Source: Solen grandis
Taxonomy: Eukaryota; Mollusca; Bivalvia; Adapedonta; Solenidae
Length of the DNA: 64,000 nucleotides
Direction: 5' to 3'
Assembly (NCBI GenBank): GCA_021229015.1
Contig: CM037794.1
Span: 45,195,436 to 45,259,435 of the forward strand
In this document: piece by piece, positions 33,701 through 42,984 of the stretch
Layout: every line of letters starts with the position of its first letter
Numbering within the stretch: the stretch's first letter is position 1
Notes under the pieces: generated by a model
The model's database searches: none
Seen by the model: the letters and a program-made list of their open reading frames with translations, nothing else
What the model was told of the DNA's origin: nothing
Translations under genes and position numbers: made by a program

Positions 33701-36700
33701 CAGAACATTTGCACATTATTAAATTGTGATCTAAAGGGTTAAAATTCACCAGCAAAAATGTCAATGCCATTACATCCAAACTTATAAATTCAATTTTGAC
33801 CCCTGTCATTGAAATTACGTAATTTAACCAACAAATCATGACCAATAAAACCAAAATGCATATCTGGGTTGGGAATGGATCATTTTAACATGCCCAAAAG
33901 TTGCTGTCATGCTGTATTGTCTATTTTCTGAAAAAAATGAATGAAACAGACACTGTCAGGTTTCTTTTTTTTGAGTATATGTATGTAAGGCCAATTGTAG
34001 AAAAGTTGTGTATATCACTGAGTTAAAGGACATTTAGACAGATAAACAAATGATTTTTAATGCAGAGGTTTAGGAATAACAAGTATACAATTATATCGCA
34101 GAGGTATAGGCGGAGCCTCTAGAATGATGTTATTTAGTAAGACCTATCCCATCCATTTATGTTTGTCTGCAGAAGCAGAGTATGTGTACCGCCTTCACAA
34201 GGACTTTGTGCCCCTACGACTCCAACAGGAGTATGTGCCTGATGGCTGGCTTGGGATGTTGGTTGGTACCCGGCTATATTTCGATATGTACACTGAGGAG
34301 ATGATGGAAATACAGCTGCCTCGTCTCATCAAGGAGTTACGGGATCGTGGGAAGATCAGTCCCTCTACGGATGACCTGGACACCAGTGAGTATACAGAAC
34401 ATAAATTTCTTAAATGTTCCACAAGGCCCCGTGTACTTTAAAATACTGAAGTATAATTTAAGGCTCAAATTATCTCAAAACAATGACAAGTCATTTACTA
34501 TGTCCTTTGGCTCATGTCACTTAAATATTTACTGATTTAATTTTAGTCGTAAGTTTGTCGTCCTGCTTTATGTACATTCTATATAAAGCATTTCAAAGTT
34601 CTTCTCCTATAAAGCCAATAGCCAGAATTGAATTTCATTCAGCACAAATGGTCATCTTATGGCTGTCTACCATATATGCTTAAATAAAGTTGATCCCTTG
34701 AAAAAAAAGCCCCCATGGGGACGGTTTATTACCTTATACATGTCGAGGGCTCAGCGCAAAACTGTCGTAACTTTTTCTTTAATACATATAAGATACGACC
34801 CTTTTGTGCTGAGCCCTCGATGTTTACTCCATATAGAAGATTTCATAAACTTTATTCTATGAAGCCAATGGTTAGAATTTAATTTCTTTTGGCGTGTATG
34901 ATCATCTCATGGCTGTTTTTTTCACAATTGCCAAAATGTAGTTGTTCCCCTGAAAAATAAGGCCCGTAGGGGGTTACCTTGTTTCCTTATAAACTCTATA
35001 TAGAAAATTTCACAATTCTTTGTGTATGAAACCAAGGATTAGAAATAATTTCTCTTCACACAAATAGTCACCTCATGACTGCCTACCATAATTGCCAAAT
35101 AAAGTTGATTCCATAAAATATGAGGTCTCTAGGTGGTCAGCCAGTCTCCTTATATACTTTAAGCACAACTTGTCAGCTCATGTGTCTACCATAATTGCTA
35201 AGATAATGTTGATCCTTTTAAAAATAATACCACAAGGGATAGGCTAGTTTCCTTATATACTATATACAGAAAATTTCATTTTTTTTAAAAAGCAATGGTT
35301 AAAATTTAATTTCTTTTGGCACAAATGGTCACCTCATAGGTGTCTACCATTATTCCAAAAATAAAGTTGATCCCCGGAAAAATGAGGCCTCCACATGATT
35401 GACTAACTTAAAATATTTTTGTATCCGAATCTTGAATCTGGTGCTGGAGGTAACATGCAAGTTTATGTACTGATGTGAGTGATTTAGTGCCATATGGCCC
35501 TCATCTTTACAGAAAATATGAAAGAAATTTAATTAAAAAGTAAATTCCAATAATGAACGTTATGTAGCAAGCAAGGAAGTATTTTTTCTTCATTTTTGCC
35601 CCATATAATTATGTAATACTAGAAATTTAACGCACATAAAACTCTTGATGTGAATTGCTAGAAAACTGGGAAAAAAGATAGACCAAACTTCCAGTCAAAC
35701 CATGATATGCTAATATAGCATGGTTTTTCATTAGCAATACTAGTCTTTTGTACCCAACAAGATCATTTAATTATCCTTTCCAAATGGAATAACTTTTGAT
35801 ATGAAGTCAGTCTGGCTAACCTTGTACCACAAAGTCTCCCACAAAACAGTACCACAAAGTCTCCCACAAAACACATTTTAATTAACTATTAGATCCAAAT
35901 GAAATCAAGCGAGGAATGGAGAACATTTGGCAGGATAAGTTTTAAGATATCTCTGTGATATCACTGATGTTGTAATCAATATTTAATAATTCCAATAAAA
36001 AGTTTTCAGACATAAACGCAAATTCCCAAATACAATATTATTTTGAAGCTGAAATGAAATATTGATATTATTTATAATCGCTATTTCCAGTTTGTGAGAC
36101 TTTCCAAAGACAAATTAGCATGTGTGTTTTATATTTTATTGAAATATTAAGGTGAGTTTAGAGAGCCTTTGGAAATATTTGTCATTGAATCATTTTGCCT
36201 TTCAAGAATCGACTTCAGGTAAAAAATGTATTATAAAAACAGATATGTTTATGAATAGTGCCAAATTAGGCACTGTCCTTTGCAATGTGAATTGAAGTAT
36301 TTAGTCTCAGTGTATGTTAAATGAATAACATATAGCTGACCTTCACTTTATCTAAAATATGTAGGAAGAAATCAGTTTGTGTGGAATTTAACAAATTGGT
36401 TATTCATGAAAAAAATGTTAATGTGTCATTATACCCCCGAAACAAAGTTTGGGGGGGTATATAGGAGTCACCCGGTGGTCGGTCGGTCAGTCGGTCGGTC
36501 CAGCAGTCCATTGCATTTTCCTTGTCCGGAGCATAACTTGAAAACCACAAGTTGGAATTCAATACAACTTCATGCAATGATCAAGCACATGGAGAGGAAG
36601 TGCAGTGCACAAGAACCATAACTCCATCTTGACTTATTACAGAGTTATTGCCCTTTGTTACTTTTCCTTGTCCGGAGCATAACTTGAAAAGTACAAGTTT

Positions 36701-39700
36701 GATTTCAAAACAATTTCATACAATGGTCAACCACAATATGAGGAAGTGCAGTGCACAAGAACCATAACTCTATCTAGAGTAATTACAGAGTTATTGCCCT
36801 TTGTTACTTTTCCTTGTCCAGAGTATAACTTGTAAACTACTGGTTGGATTTCAAAAAAATTTCATACAATGGTCAACCACAATATGAGGAAGTGCAATGC
36901 ACAAGAACCATAACTCTGTCTATAGGAATTACAGAGTTATTGCCCTTAGTTACTTTTCCTTGTCCAGAGAATAACTTGTAAACTACTGGTTGGATTTCAA
37001 AACAATTTCATACAATGGTCAACCACAATATGAGGAAGTGCAGTGCACAAGAACCATAACTCTATCTAGAGTAATTACAGAGTTATTTCCCTTTGTTACT
37101 TTTCCTTATTTTTCTTGTCCTGAACATAACTCGAATATTACACATGGTATATACTTGAAACTTAAAATGTAAACAGATGGCGACTAGGAGAAGTGCAGTG
37201 TCCAAGAACTGTAATCTTATATTTTTAAACTACTGTGACAAACAACCATTATTGACTCTCTATCAACTTTAAATAAAAACTTTACTTACTTATTACTATC
37301 ACAACCAATATACTATGTATACAGGTTCTTATCTATGCTCTGCCTGAAGTCTGGCTTCTCCTGCATTAAAGTATTTTGCGGGTGTATTAATCACCTTCAG
37401 TGATAGCTCTAGTTATTATTAAATAGATTTGTTTCTTATAAAGAATGTATCATATTAAATTAAATATTGCCTTGTCCTTCATACAAATCTGTCATTAATC
37501 CGAATCTATTTCCTGTTTCTTGGATTTAATGTATTTTTACACTTGTCTGGCATTAACAGGGATCGTGCATGTCTGAGTAGGAAATAAGAGACTGATTTAA
37601 AATTTACAGGGAGCATTGTTCCACGAAGGCTGATTTCTCGTGAAGCAGTGCCTCTGTTGCGTCAGTCACCTACCGGTACAAACATAGCTTCGTGGTCAGC
37701 AGGGGATGTGAAGGATTGGATGACATCTCTTGGAATATCAGATATCCTTGTCAGGTGCGAATTGATCATGTTTTAGCAGTGTTTCAGATACTTATCTTGT
37801 TTTAGAGCGTTTAAGTTCATAAGGTTCATCTGATTGATAATATTAACCCTTTCCCTCATAGAGGAAACCATGAAAAGACCTATGCAAACAGCATAAAACC
37901 AGATCAGCCTGCGAGTTATCAGGTTTTATGCTGTTCGCTGCTCCTCAGTGGTCTGGAAATGAGGATTTAGTAGTTAAATTTGGTAAGGTTTAACTGTGGC
38001 TTTCTGCAGATCAGAGTTTATGTGGTACCTATTGAGTGTGTCAAAATGAGTCTATATGAGAGAAAGGGTTAATGTTTTTTCCCCTTCCCCCAGTTAATTT
38101 AACTTTTGTCTTTCATTCCAAAATACAAGTCAACTTTATTTTCCCTACACATTGAAAGATATTTTAGAAGTGTTTTAGAGCCATAAGTTTTGAAGGTTCA
38201 TTTGATTGATAAATAGTTGAAAGATATAAGAATGACTACTCTGATGACTTACAAGTTATACACCATTGTCTATCAATAACTCTTGGACATTGGAATAATT
38301 GGATGCTTTCTGAATATATCCTCTACTTGCCTGGATATACTGACGTATTGGTACTGTTGCTATTGAAGAAGCAATGTCCCTTCAATATAGAAAATGGATT
38401 TTTAAAAGAAGATTATTACAAATACAGCATAAACTGGTGCTACAAGCTTAAACATTACTGTCAGCAAGAGGCGTCAGGTTTCCCTATATGTTATATCTTT
38501 AAAAATATTCTCTTGCAAAACTCAACGCTCATTTTGAAGAAAAAACGCTTATATTTTCCTTTTGCATTGGTATACCTAGATTGTTCAAATTATTCTGATC
38601 AATTCAAAGCATTGTTACTAGGGGTGGAGCCAGTTTTCACTACATGTACGAGAATCAGTGAAATATTGATCTATCTTGATATGAAAATATTTTGACATAG
38701 ATGTACCTCAGTTGAGTCTCAACCGAGATTGTCTCCTGAAAGAAATATGTCTAACCTTTATTAGATATGCATATAGATATTGTGTAAACTTAATTCTCCT
38801 CCTTTCATAAAAATACACTTATTTATTATTTTATTGTATTTTAAGGACGTTTCAGCAGGTTACAGCTGATTTTAATTTTGGTAAAAAAAAAATGAATTTC
38901 TCATGTATTTTAAGTTGAATGATAGAAGAAAGCCAAATTTTAAGATTCATGTAATAAGAATATCATCAAAAGTATGTTTGCCAAATTTTGAAGGTACAAA
39001 AAGTCATATTTTAATGTTTTTATGCAAATTTGGGCTGAAATTCAATAAAAAAGCAGTTTTAGTTAAAAAAACAAATCTGGTGAGGTATTTATTTTTTTAC
39101 ATTTTCATAAAGCATTTATATCAGAAAATTGTATCTGAAAAAATAAAGAAAATCTGTCTGTTGAAATTTTTTTTATTTAGAAAAATATATCTAAAAATTC
39201 ACAGTTTTGGGAGTTTTTGTATGCATTTTGGTCAGGGCGCAAATGAGATTTTATGTCCATTTTGTATTTTCAATGCATATTTGACAGTATTTTTATCTGT
39301 AACTTATAGAATATATATTTAAGTTACAAAATTAATGGTGATAAAAATAGTCTAAAGTAATTACATGTATATGCAATTTTTTAGAAAAATCTGTCCGTTA
39401 GAAAAATCCTGTTCAAACATTTTTAAGCAGTATTTTTGTACTATTTGGAATGATTAATCAGTTTCATGCTATAGACGGTTTAATTCTATTGATGACGAGA
39501 TACTGTGACATTTTCAAGATTAACTTACCTCAGTTAATATACTAAAGCTTGTCTGAAACACCACAGAAAACTTTGTCCATGGGAAAATTTTCAGACATCT
39601 ATTGCATCTCTGCCAAGATGGTATCTGGTTTCATTTAAACATCTGCAGAATACTGGAAATCATATTCCCAATGTGTTACCAGTGAAGACTGTAACACAAT

Positions 39701-41507
39701 GGACAAGTTCTTTTTTAAAATCAAACTCCTGTCTTAGGTGTATTTTGATGATAAGGTAAGGAAGATGGCTGATGGGAGACAACAGTTTTTCAAATTTAGA
39801 AGCTGTTATCAACACTTAATTATTTGGAACGTTGATTGAGATGAACTTTCATTAAGTCTCCCAAATGCAGTTTGGAGATTTTTTTTAAAATGAAATGATT
39901 TGAAATGAATTTAAGTCTCATTGATTTGATGCAAAAATAATATTTGAGTATGTTTTGATCAATAGGTAGGATGTAATGACCACAAATGAGGGTACATTTT
40001 GTTATTGGGTACGTTTTGATATCTTCTATAGGAGACAACCGTTTTTCAAGTTTTGCAGTTGTGCAAACATTTCTGTATAATAAGCAAGCTAAAAGGGACG
40101 TTACCTGTTGTTCTACACAGTATATTCAACTCTTTACCACACAAATATTCGTGTACAGAATGAATACATGTATGTATAAATAATATTTTTTGAACTTTTT
40201 TTGAAACTGGGGTTTTCTTTGCCATGCAGACTGTAGAATTTGAGTTTATGGTAGGATGGTAGGATCGCTGTCTGATCTGGGTCTATTCTAGCAATGCATC
40301 AAGACATGTCCATTCAAAGTAAAAATAAATAAGAACAGGGGTTAAGTTTACTTGAATTTAATTTGCATTAATTATGTTTGAAAGTACATCCAAAATGTTT
40401 TGTTGTGAATTTAAAGCATCTCATTCACAGATGGTCATTGATTTTTAACTATAAATGTGTATTACATCTTTCAATACACGCATGCATGGTCAGCAATTTC
40501 CGAGATTAAAAAAAGATGGATTCTCACAGGCAGAAACGTTACGAACGGTATTGTAGCGATATTAAGAATTGTAAAACCTGTATTTAGAAATTCAATTTTC
40601 ATGTGCCGTCACATGACTGGACACAGTTACTCTTTGCACATGTGCTTACATCATAGACTGAACTGACAAATTTGCTACCAGGAATTGGTGAAGACGTCAT
40701 GTTGTGGAATGTGGCACGTGGCACCGCAAGCACCTTTGGGATTACTGTATTCTATAATTAACCCATTTCCCCGAAGATAACGTTTTCTGGTGAAGTGTAA
40801 CACAAAGTTTTTGTATTTATTTGTCAGGAAAGAAAGACAGAAAGACTTCACCAATAATAATGAGGGAAAGCAGTAAAAAAAAAAAAAATTTTTTTTTTCT
40901 TTCCTGCTGATCATCTGTGAAATGCTACTTTTAAACTTAGCATTGCATTATTTTTAAAATAATAAAAAAAATATAATGAGGCTTATGAGAAATTATTGTT
41001 GTTCAGAGAAGATTTTAGATGACCTGTTGTTATATAGAAACAATAGATGAGAAAATTTGTAATTACATGTAAGATAGTTAGTATCAATCTTTAATGTGGG
41101 GAAGAAACTTCCTAATTTAGATGTTGTTAGGGTGCAAAGTAAAGGTGAGGAAGCCCTTATACTTTCATATAAATAATGTTTCATACTACACTTTTCAGTA
41201 AATTTATTCATGCCCTAAAATCTTTTAAGACTATCACATATTCATTTTAAGTACATGTATATTCTAATTTACCACATATTACACTTTGTTGTGTTCCAAG
41301 TCGGTATCCATGGGGCAAATGCTTAAGTATATTATTGTGCTTATTTTTTCCAGGTTGAATGACCTAGATGGGCTTCTGCTGCTGGAATTACAGAAAATTC
41401 AATCCGATGCACCAGAATATTTCTATAAAATGCTTCGAGATGATTTGAACCTCAGCGCTATGTTGATATTGAAAGTTTCTAAAGCCATAAGATGTTTACA
41501 ACCATAG
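18607..41507 (+). CDS. ARM-TIR-SAM protein, 3' part of gene (six exons, join)
   Basis: Exons 18607-18732, 21418-21543, 30516-30617, 34173-34385, 37610-37754 and 41354-41507 join in frame to 288 residues. All junctions are AG/GT; junctions 1-4 fall after codon base 1 and the last after base 2. Residues 1-25 (ALYELQQCDEEEICHAARG) look like the end of an armadillo repeat. A Ser-rich linker follows (~30-42). Residues ~50-180 are a TIR domain: HIMISYQWDSQ box, VWMDVEHM, GSTLEAMALAVEKAAVVLVCMS, SPNCRTEAEY and DGWLGMLVGTRLYFD. Residues ~218-286 are a SAM domain starting WSAGDVKDWMTSLGI. TIR domains act in innate immune signalling or as NAD-cleaving enzymes; Glu121 in TEAEY lines up with the SARM1 catalytic Glu (inferred). 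SARM1 has ARM-SAM-SAM-TIR, so the order here differs. The 5' exons, and so the start codon, are not identified. Confidence 0.85.
19095..19795 (+). repeat. Minisatellite, 24-bp unit, ~29 copies (intron)
   Basis: Units read TTTCATTCCTGGTATCATCC plus CTTG, with T/C and G/A variants and the occasional GTACC form. Because 24 is a multiple of three, several frames stay open on both strands and produce long Ser/Leu/Val/Phe or Met/Pro/Gly repeat translations. These are artefacts. It lies in the intron between exon a and exon b. Confidence 0.93.
19800..20460. other. Intron sequence, nothing recognised
   Basis: AT-rich intronic DNA with no repeat end or coding exon that I can support. Confidence 0.5.
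20464..20640 (+). mobile_element. Possible pogo-like MITE fragment
   Basis: TACAGTTGAGTCTCGTTGTG resembles the CAGTNGAACCYCG terminus of pogo/Tigger elements, and 'ctcgacat' is repeated inside. I found no matching 3' terminus, so it would be a fragment. Confidence 0.3.
21022..21255 (+). mobile_element. piggyBac-like MITE, copy 2
   Basis: Same family and orientation as the copy at 17999. The left target TTAA (21018-21021) is intact; the right one has become ATAA (21256-21259). The inner palindrome is kept with one change (TTACTTGCAGG). It sits about 160 bp upstream of exon b. Confidence 0.8.
21418..21543 (+). CDS. Exon b: TIR domain, N-terminal part
   Basis: Acceptor GTTACAG ends at 21417; donor GTAAGC starts at 21544. 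The exon completes Asp43 and encodes residues 44-84 plus one base: DPNQPHIMISYQWDSQPIMI then RLRHAGYKVWMDVEHM. HIMISYQWD is TIR box 1, and GYKVWMDVE is the following strand and loop that in TIR_2-type domains lies next to the nucleotide pocket. Confidence 0.9.
21860..22050 (-). mobile_element. Possible tRNA-derived SINE (B box)
   Basis: On the minus strand 22012-22024 reads GGGTTCGATTCCC, a perfect pol III B box. The expected A box is not clear and no anticodon arm folds, so this is a SINE head or decayed tRNA relic rather than a working tRNA gene. Ends are approximate. Confidence 0.4.
22070..25660. other. Large intron, mostly unrecognised
   Basis: No coding exon or intact element was found. 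Parts (22040-22165 and 23395-23640) have counterparts at 61660-61990, showing that this intron was included in a segmental duplication. Near 24450 a GGTTCAGTAGTTA string might be a decayed SINE head. Confidence 0.5.
26450..26527. repeat. Hairpin, ~30-bp arms
   Basis: The left arm (26450-26479, starting TCTGCCCGGTTTACTAGG) pairs with the right arm (26498-26527) with only a few mismatches around an 18-base loop. It lies within the 26262-27384 element. Confidence 0.85.
26843..27085. mobile_element. Inverted-repeat insert, nested MITE-like
   Basis: AAGTGAAGTGGGTGGGGTAA at the left returns inverted as TTACCCCCACCCACTTCA near 27060-27080. The similarity continues inward through GCATTAA...TTAATGC and GACAGG...CCTGTC towards the middle. 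It looks like a small foldback element inside the larger transposon. Confidence 0.7.
28104..28140 (+). mobile_element. Solo 3' end of family D
   Basis: GGGTATTAATCACCTTTAGTGAT followed by a CTCT|TGTT-type end matches the 3' end of the family D element at 37378-37412 (hairpin ATCAC/GTGAT). It is broken by the hAT insertion at 28135. The rest of the element upstream is not recognised. Confidence 0.5.
28135..29130. mobile_element. hAT-like non-autonomous transposon, 8-bp target duplication
   Basis: Terminal inverted repeats TAAGGGTGTAACG and CGTTACACCCTTA bound 996 bp. Both flanks are ATATCTCT (28127-28134 and 29131-29138), an 8-bp target duplication as expected for hAT. Subterminal DNA is rich in ACGGTA/TACCGT and GATAC/GTATC strings. 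A 97-codon frame at 28441 has no transposase features. Confidence 0.85.
29490..30081. mobile_element. pogo/Tigger-like MITE
   Basis: Terminal inverted repeats CAGTGGAACCCCGGTTA and TAGCCGGGGTTCGACTG lie between TA dinucleotides (29488-29489, 30082-30083). Inner 'ttcgaat'-type strings recur near both ends. There is no transposase. TA duplication and the CAGTNGAACC terminus are characteristic of pogo-type elements. Confidence 0.8.
30516..30617 (+). CDS. Exon c: TIR domain, middle part
   Basis: Acceptor TTTGTACAG ends at 30515; donor ACAG|GTGCGT starts at 30618. It encodes residues 86-118 with split codons at both ends: GSTLEAMALAVEKAAVVLVC, then MSQRYKDSPNCRT. In the TIR fold this is the helix and strand (VVLVCMS) before the conserved SPNCRTEAEY segment, which crosses into exon d. 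The minisatellite begins directly after its donor. Confidence 0.9.
30613..32400 (+). repeat. Minisatellite, ~42-45-bp unit, ~40 copies, starting at a splice donor
   Basis: Units read GCAGGTGTATATGTCCAAAT, then GGATGGGAACAGCCCCAAAT and GTACA, with a 3-base shorter class (GGTGTATTGTCC). Degenerate units begin at the exon c donor: ACAGGTGCGTATGCC at 30614 and GCAGGTGGTTATGTC at 30660. Regular units run from about 31010. Lengths near multiples of three keep several frames open on both strands; the Cys/Pro/Gly/Trp translations are artefacts. Confidence 0.92.
32493..33977 (+). mobile_element. Tc1-family transposon (decayed)
   Basis: Inverted terminal repeats of about 27 bp begin CACTCAACAAAAAAGAAACC and end GGTTTCTTTTTTTTGAGTA, flanked by TA on both sides. 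The 1485-bp length is typical of Tc1-type elements. It lies in the intron between exons c and d in the same direction as the gene. The transposase frame inside is broken. Confidence 0.88.
32769..33690 (+). pseudogene. Tc1-type DD34E transposase, inactivated
   Basis: The 5' part (32769-32990) reads MPRLSEAKRNRAIGMVQGD, then NISRTFNCSRNTIHELVRRF and SGRPRASTGRDD: two helix-turn-helix motifs and the GRPR linker of Tc1 transposases that bind the terminal repeats. The frame then breaks. At 33165-33206 WNTVLFSNESRFNL carries Asn where the first catalytic Asp is expected. From 33216 a shifted frame gives FQQDNARPH and NPLEHIWDELG, with 34 residues between the second Asp and the Glu, and another shift precedes the C-terminal end (to 33690). 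Frameshifts plus the Asp-to-Asn change mean it cannot be active. Confidence 0.88.
34173..34385 (+). CDS. Exon d: TIR domain, C-terminal part
   Basis: Acceptor TTGTCTGCAG ends at 34172; donor ACCA|GTGAGT starts at 34386. It completes Glu119 and encodes residues 120-189: AEYVYRLHKDFVPLRLQQEY, VPDGWLGMLVGTRLYFDMYT, then EEMMEIQLPRLIKELRDRGK. Glu121 of the TEAEY motif is the candidate NADase glutamate. DGWLG...LYFD is typical of TIR_2-type domains in invertebrate proteins. Confidence 0.92.
34590..35506 (+). mobile_element. Family B element B3, 5'-truncated, ~160-bp core modules
   Basis: Several modules repeat 'aaagttgatcccctgaaaaa', 'aggcc', 'ccttatatactctatataga' and 'gtcacctcatggctgtctacca'. 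It ends GTGAGTGATTTAGTGCCATATGGCCCTCATCTTTA, a worn version of the family B 3' end. No 5' GCTCACCTGAGC was found next to exon d. Confidence 0.55.
34738..34823. repeat. Foldback insert in B3, ~30-bp arms
   Basis: ACATGTCGAGGGCTCAGCGC pairs with GTGCTGAGCCCTCGATGT across a short spacer, and the pairing continues through AAAAC/TTTTG and GTCGTA/TACGAC. It interrupts one B3 module. Confidence 0.75.
35507..36430. other. Intron sequence, nothing recognised
   Basis: AT-rich intron DNA. A short direct duplication (ACCACAAAGTCTCCCACAAA) occurs near 35828 and 35852. Confidence 0.5.
36431..37412 (+). mobile_element. Family D element (ATACCCCCG family), ~146-bp tandem core
   Basis: The 5' end ATACCCCCGAAACAAAGTTT folds with GGGGGGGTAT. 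A CGGTCGGTCAGTCGGTCGGT leader follows. Core monomers are marked by CTTGTCC at about 36531, 36667, 36813, 36959 and 37114. The 3' end has GGGTGTAT (inverse of the 5' motif), hairpin ATCACCTTCAGTGAT and CTCTAG|TT at 37407-37414. Confidence 0.7.
37610..37754 (+). CDS. Exon e: TIR-SAM linker and SAM start
   Basis: Acceptor AATTTACAG ends at 37609; donor TCAG|GTGCGA starts at 37755. It encodes residues 191-237 plus two bases: SIVPRRLISREAVPLLRQSP linker, then ASWSAGDVKDWMTSLGISDI. The WS..DV..W pattern is the first helix of a SAM domain. This is the only exon here that changes intron phase (1 to 2). Confidence 0.88.
37847..38068 (-). mobile_element. piggyBac-like MITE, copy 3 (inverted, palindrome lost)
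   Basis: Flanked by TTAA at 37843-37846 and 38069-38072. Orientation is opposite to copies 1 and 2. The inner palindrome is missing its second arm (GCGAGTTATCAGG), unlike the other three copies. Confidence 0.8.
38073..41353. other. Last intron, mostly unrecognised
   Basis: AT-rich. The stretch 38500-38680 has worn family B-like phrases ('ttgttcaaattattctgatc'). Open frames at 38303-38695 and 38903-39322 have AT-driven composition and no domain, so they are not called as genes. A run of A followed by a run of T lies at about 40876-40899. Confidence 0.5.
41354..41507 (+). CDS. Exon f: SAM end and stop codon
   Basis: Acceptor TTTTTTCCAG ends at 41353; the reading frame stops at TAG 41505-41507. 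It completes Arg238 and encodes residues 239-288: LNDLDGLLLLELQKIQSDAP, EYFYKMLRDDLNLSAMLILK, then VSKAIRCLQP. NDLDGLLLLEL and the last helix are SAM-like. The middle (SDAPEYFYKMLRDDLNL) is longer than in most SAM domains. Confidence 0.88.
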
Positions 41508-41695
41508 CAGTTTTCAGCATAAATGGACCTTATTCCTGAAGGAAGGAAGCTACTGTTGTGCTACAATGTGAACAATAGGCTGCTGTAAATATTGTTATAG
41601 ACTTTGCAATAATATGTCATCTTATCTAATCTTTATGGAACTAATATGGAAAATTGGCATTAGAAAAGGAATAAAGGATTAATCTCTATGGAAAT
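41508..41695 (+). terminator. 3' UTR with polyA signal AATAAA at 41670-41675
   Basis: The only clear AATAAA downstream of the stop codon lies 163 bases past it, followed by AT-rich DNA. The cleavage site is probably within the next 15-30 bases. This closes the ARM-TIR-SAM gene. Confidence 0.7.
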
Positions 41696-41818
41696 GAAGT
41701 ATTTTGTTCCTCAACGTGAAAGGTTTCCATTAGATTATGGTTTTGTGTGCAATAAGATTTGATATTTATTATAAGTAATCAGAATCTGTGATTGTGTGTT
41801 TGTAATTATTGTCTTTTT

Positions 41819-42693
41819 AGCTCGCCTGAACACTACATGCTCAAGGTGAGCTTTGTGATCGCCTTTTGTCCGTGTGTGCGTGCGTGCGTCAGGTGTCAAC
41901 AATTTCCTTTAAACAACATCTCCTCCTAAACCGCTGAATGGATTTTGATCAAACTTCACAGAAATCATCCTTATGATGCCCTCTATCGAGATTGTTCAAA
42001 TTATTTTGATTGGTTAATAAAGTAGGCCACAGGAGCTAAAAATAGATTTTAAAAATGCAAACTTTGAAAATCTTCTTCTGTAAAACTGCAAGGTCTAGAG
42101 CTTAGATATTTGGTGTATAGCATTGTCTAGTGCACCTTTACCAAGTTTGTTCAAAGCATGACCATGGGGTCGAAATTGGCCCAGCCCAAGGGGTCACTTG
42201 ATTTTACATAGGCTTATAAGGAAAAAAAAACTAGAAAAATCTTCTTCTCAGAAACCACAAGGCCTGGAGTTAAGATATTTGGTGTGTATTATTGCCTTAT
42301 AAAAATCTACCAGGTTTGTTCAAATAATGGCCCTGGGGTCAAAATTGGCCTCGCTGTAAGGGTCACTTGATTTAACATAGACTTACATAAATTATGAAAG
42401 ATTTTTTAAAAGATATCCTTGTCAGAAACAACAAGATTATGGGTTTAGATATTTGGTTTGTAACCAGGCGTTGTGGACCTGAACCAAGGTTTCAAACCAT
42501 GGCCCTTGGGTCAAAACTGGTCCCATGCTAGGGTTAACTTGGTTTTTTGGACCACATGTAAACTTTTTACTTGGAATTAAATTTATATTGCTGTTCTTCT
42601 GTATGGATTTTGTATTCAATATGACTATGTTGTAAAAGGCAATGAAAGCACAATTTCTCAGTTGAGCAATTCAGGGCCAACCTTGCTCTCTTG
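41819..42693 (+). mobile_element. Family B element B4
   Basis: Starts AGCTCGCCTGAACAC, then (GTGC)n and 'caacatctcctcctaaaccg'. The core repeats 'aaggtctagagcttagatatttggt' modules. It ends CAGTTGAGCAATTCAGGGCC and TCTTG|TTT. It lies directly after the gene's 3' UTR. Confidence 0.65.
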
Positions 42694-42984
42694 TTTATCG
42701 GTTGTTACTAAGCTGTTGAGGTTTTTATTTCTGTTTATATTGAAGTTCTAATTATTTTTTCTTTTGTTGGTGATTTTGTAGGAGGTTATATGAGTTATAA
42801 TTATGAGTTACTATTATTCTCATAATTTGATGTTAATAAGATGGTCCGTGCTAGAATCAAGCAGTTAAGTGCCGATGAATGATGTTTAGTTGTCATATGA
42901 TCTCCGAAGGAAACAGGTACAATGTACCAGATGTGGTATGGAACTTAAATGGCAGTACGTTTTAATATTATTAAAAAAAACAAC

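Noticed and set aside
34739..34823. Hairpin as a microRNA precursor
   Set aside because: The arms are almost perfectly complementary along their length and sit in repeat DNA, more like a foldback element than a bulged miRNA stem; no expression data.
38303..39322. Two frames of 130 and 139 codons in the last intron
   Set aside because: AT-driven Phe/Ile/Lys/Leu composition, no recognisable domain, and one overlaps worn family B DNA.
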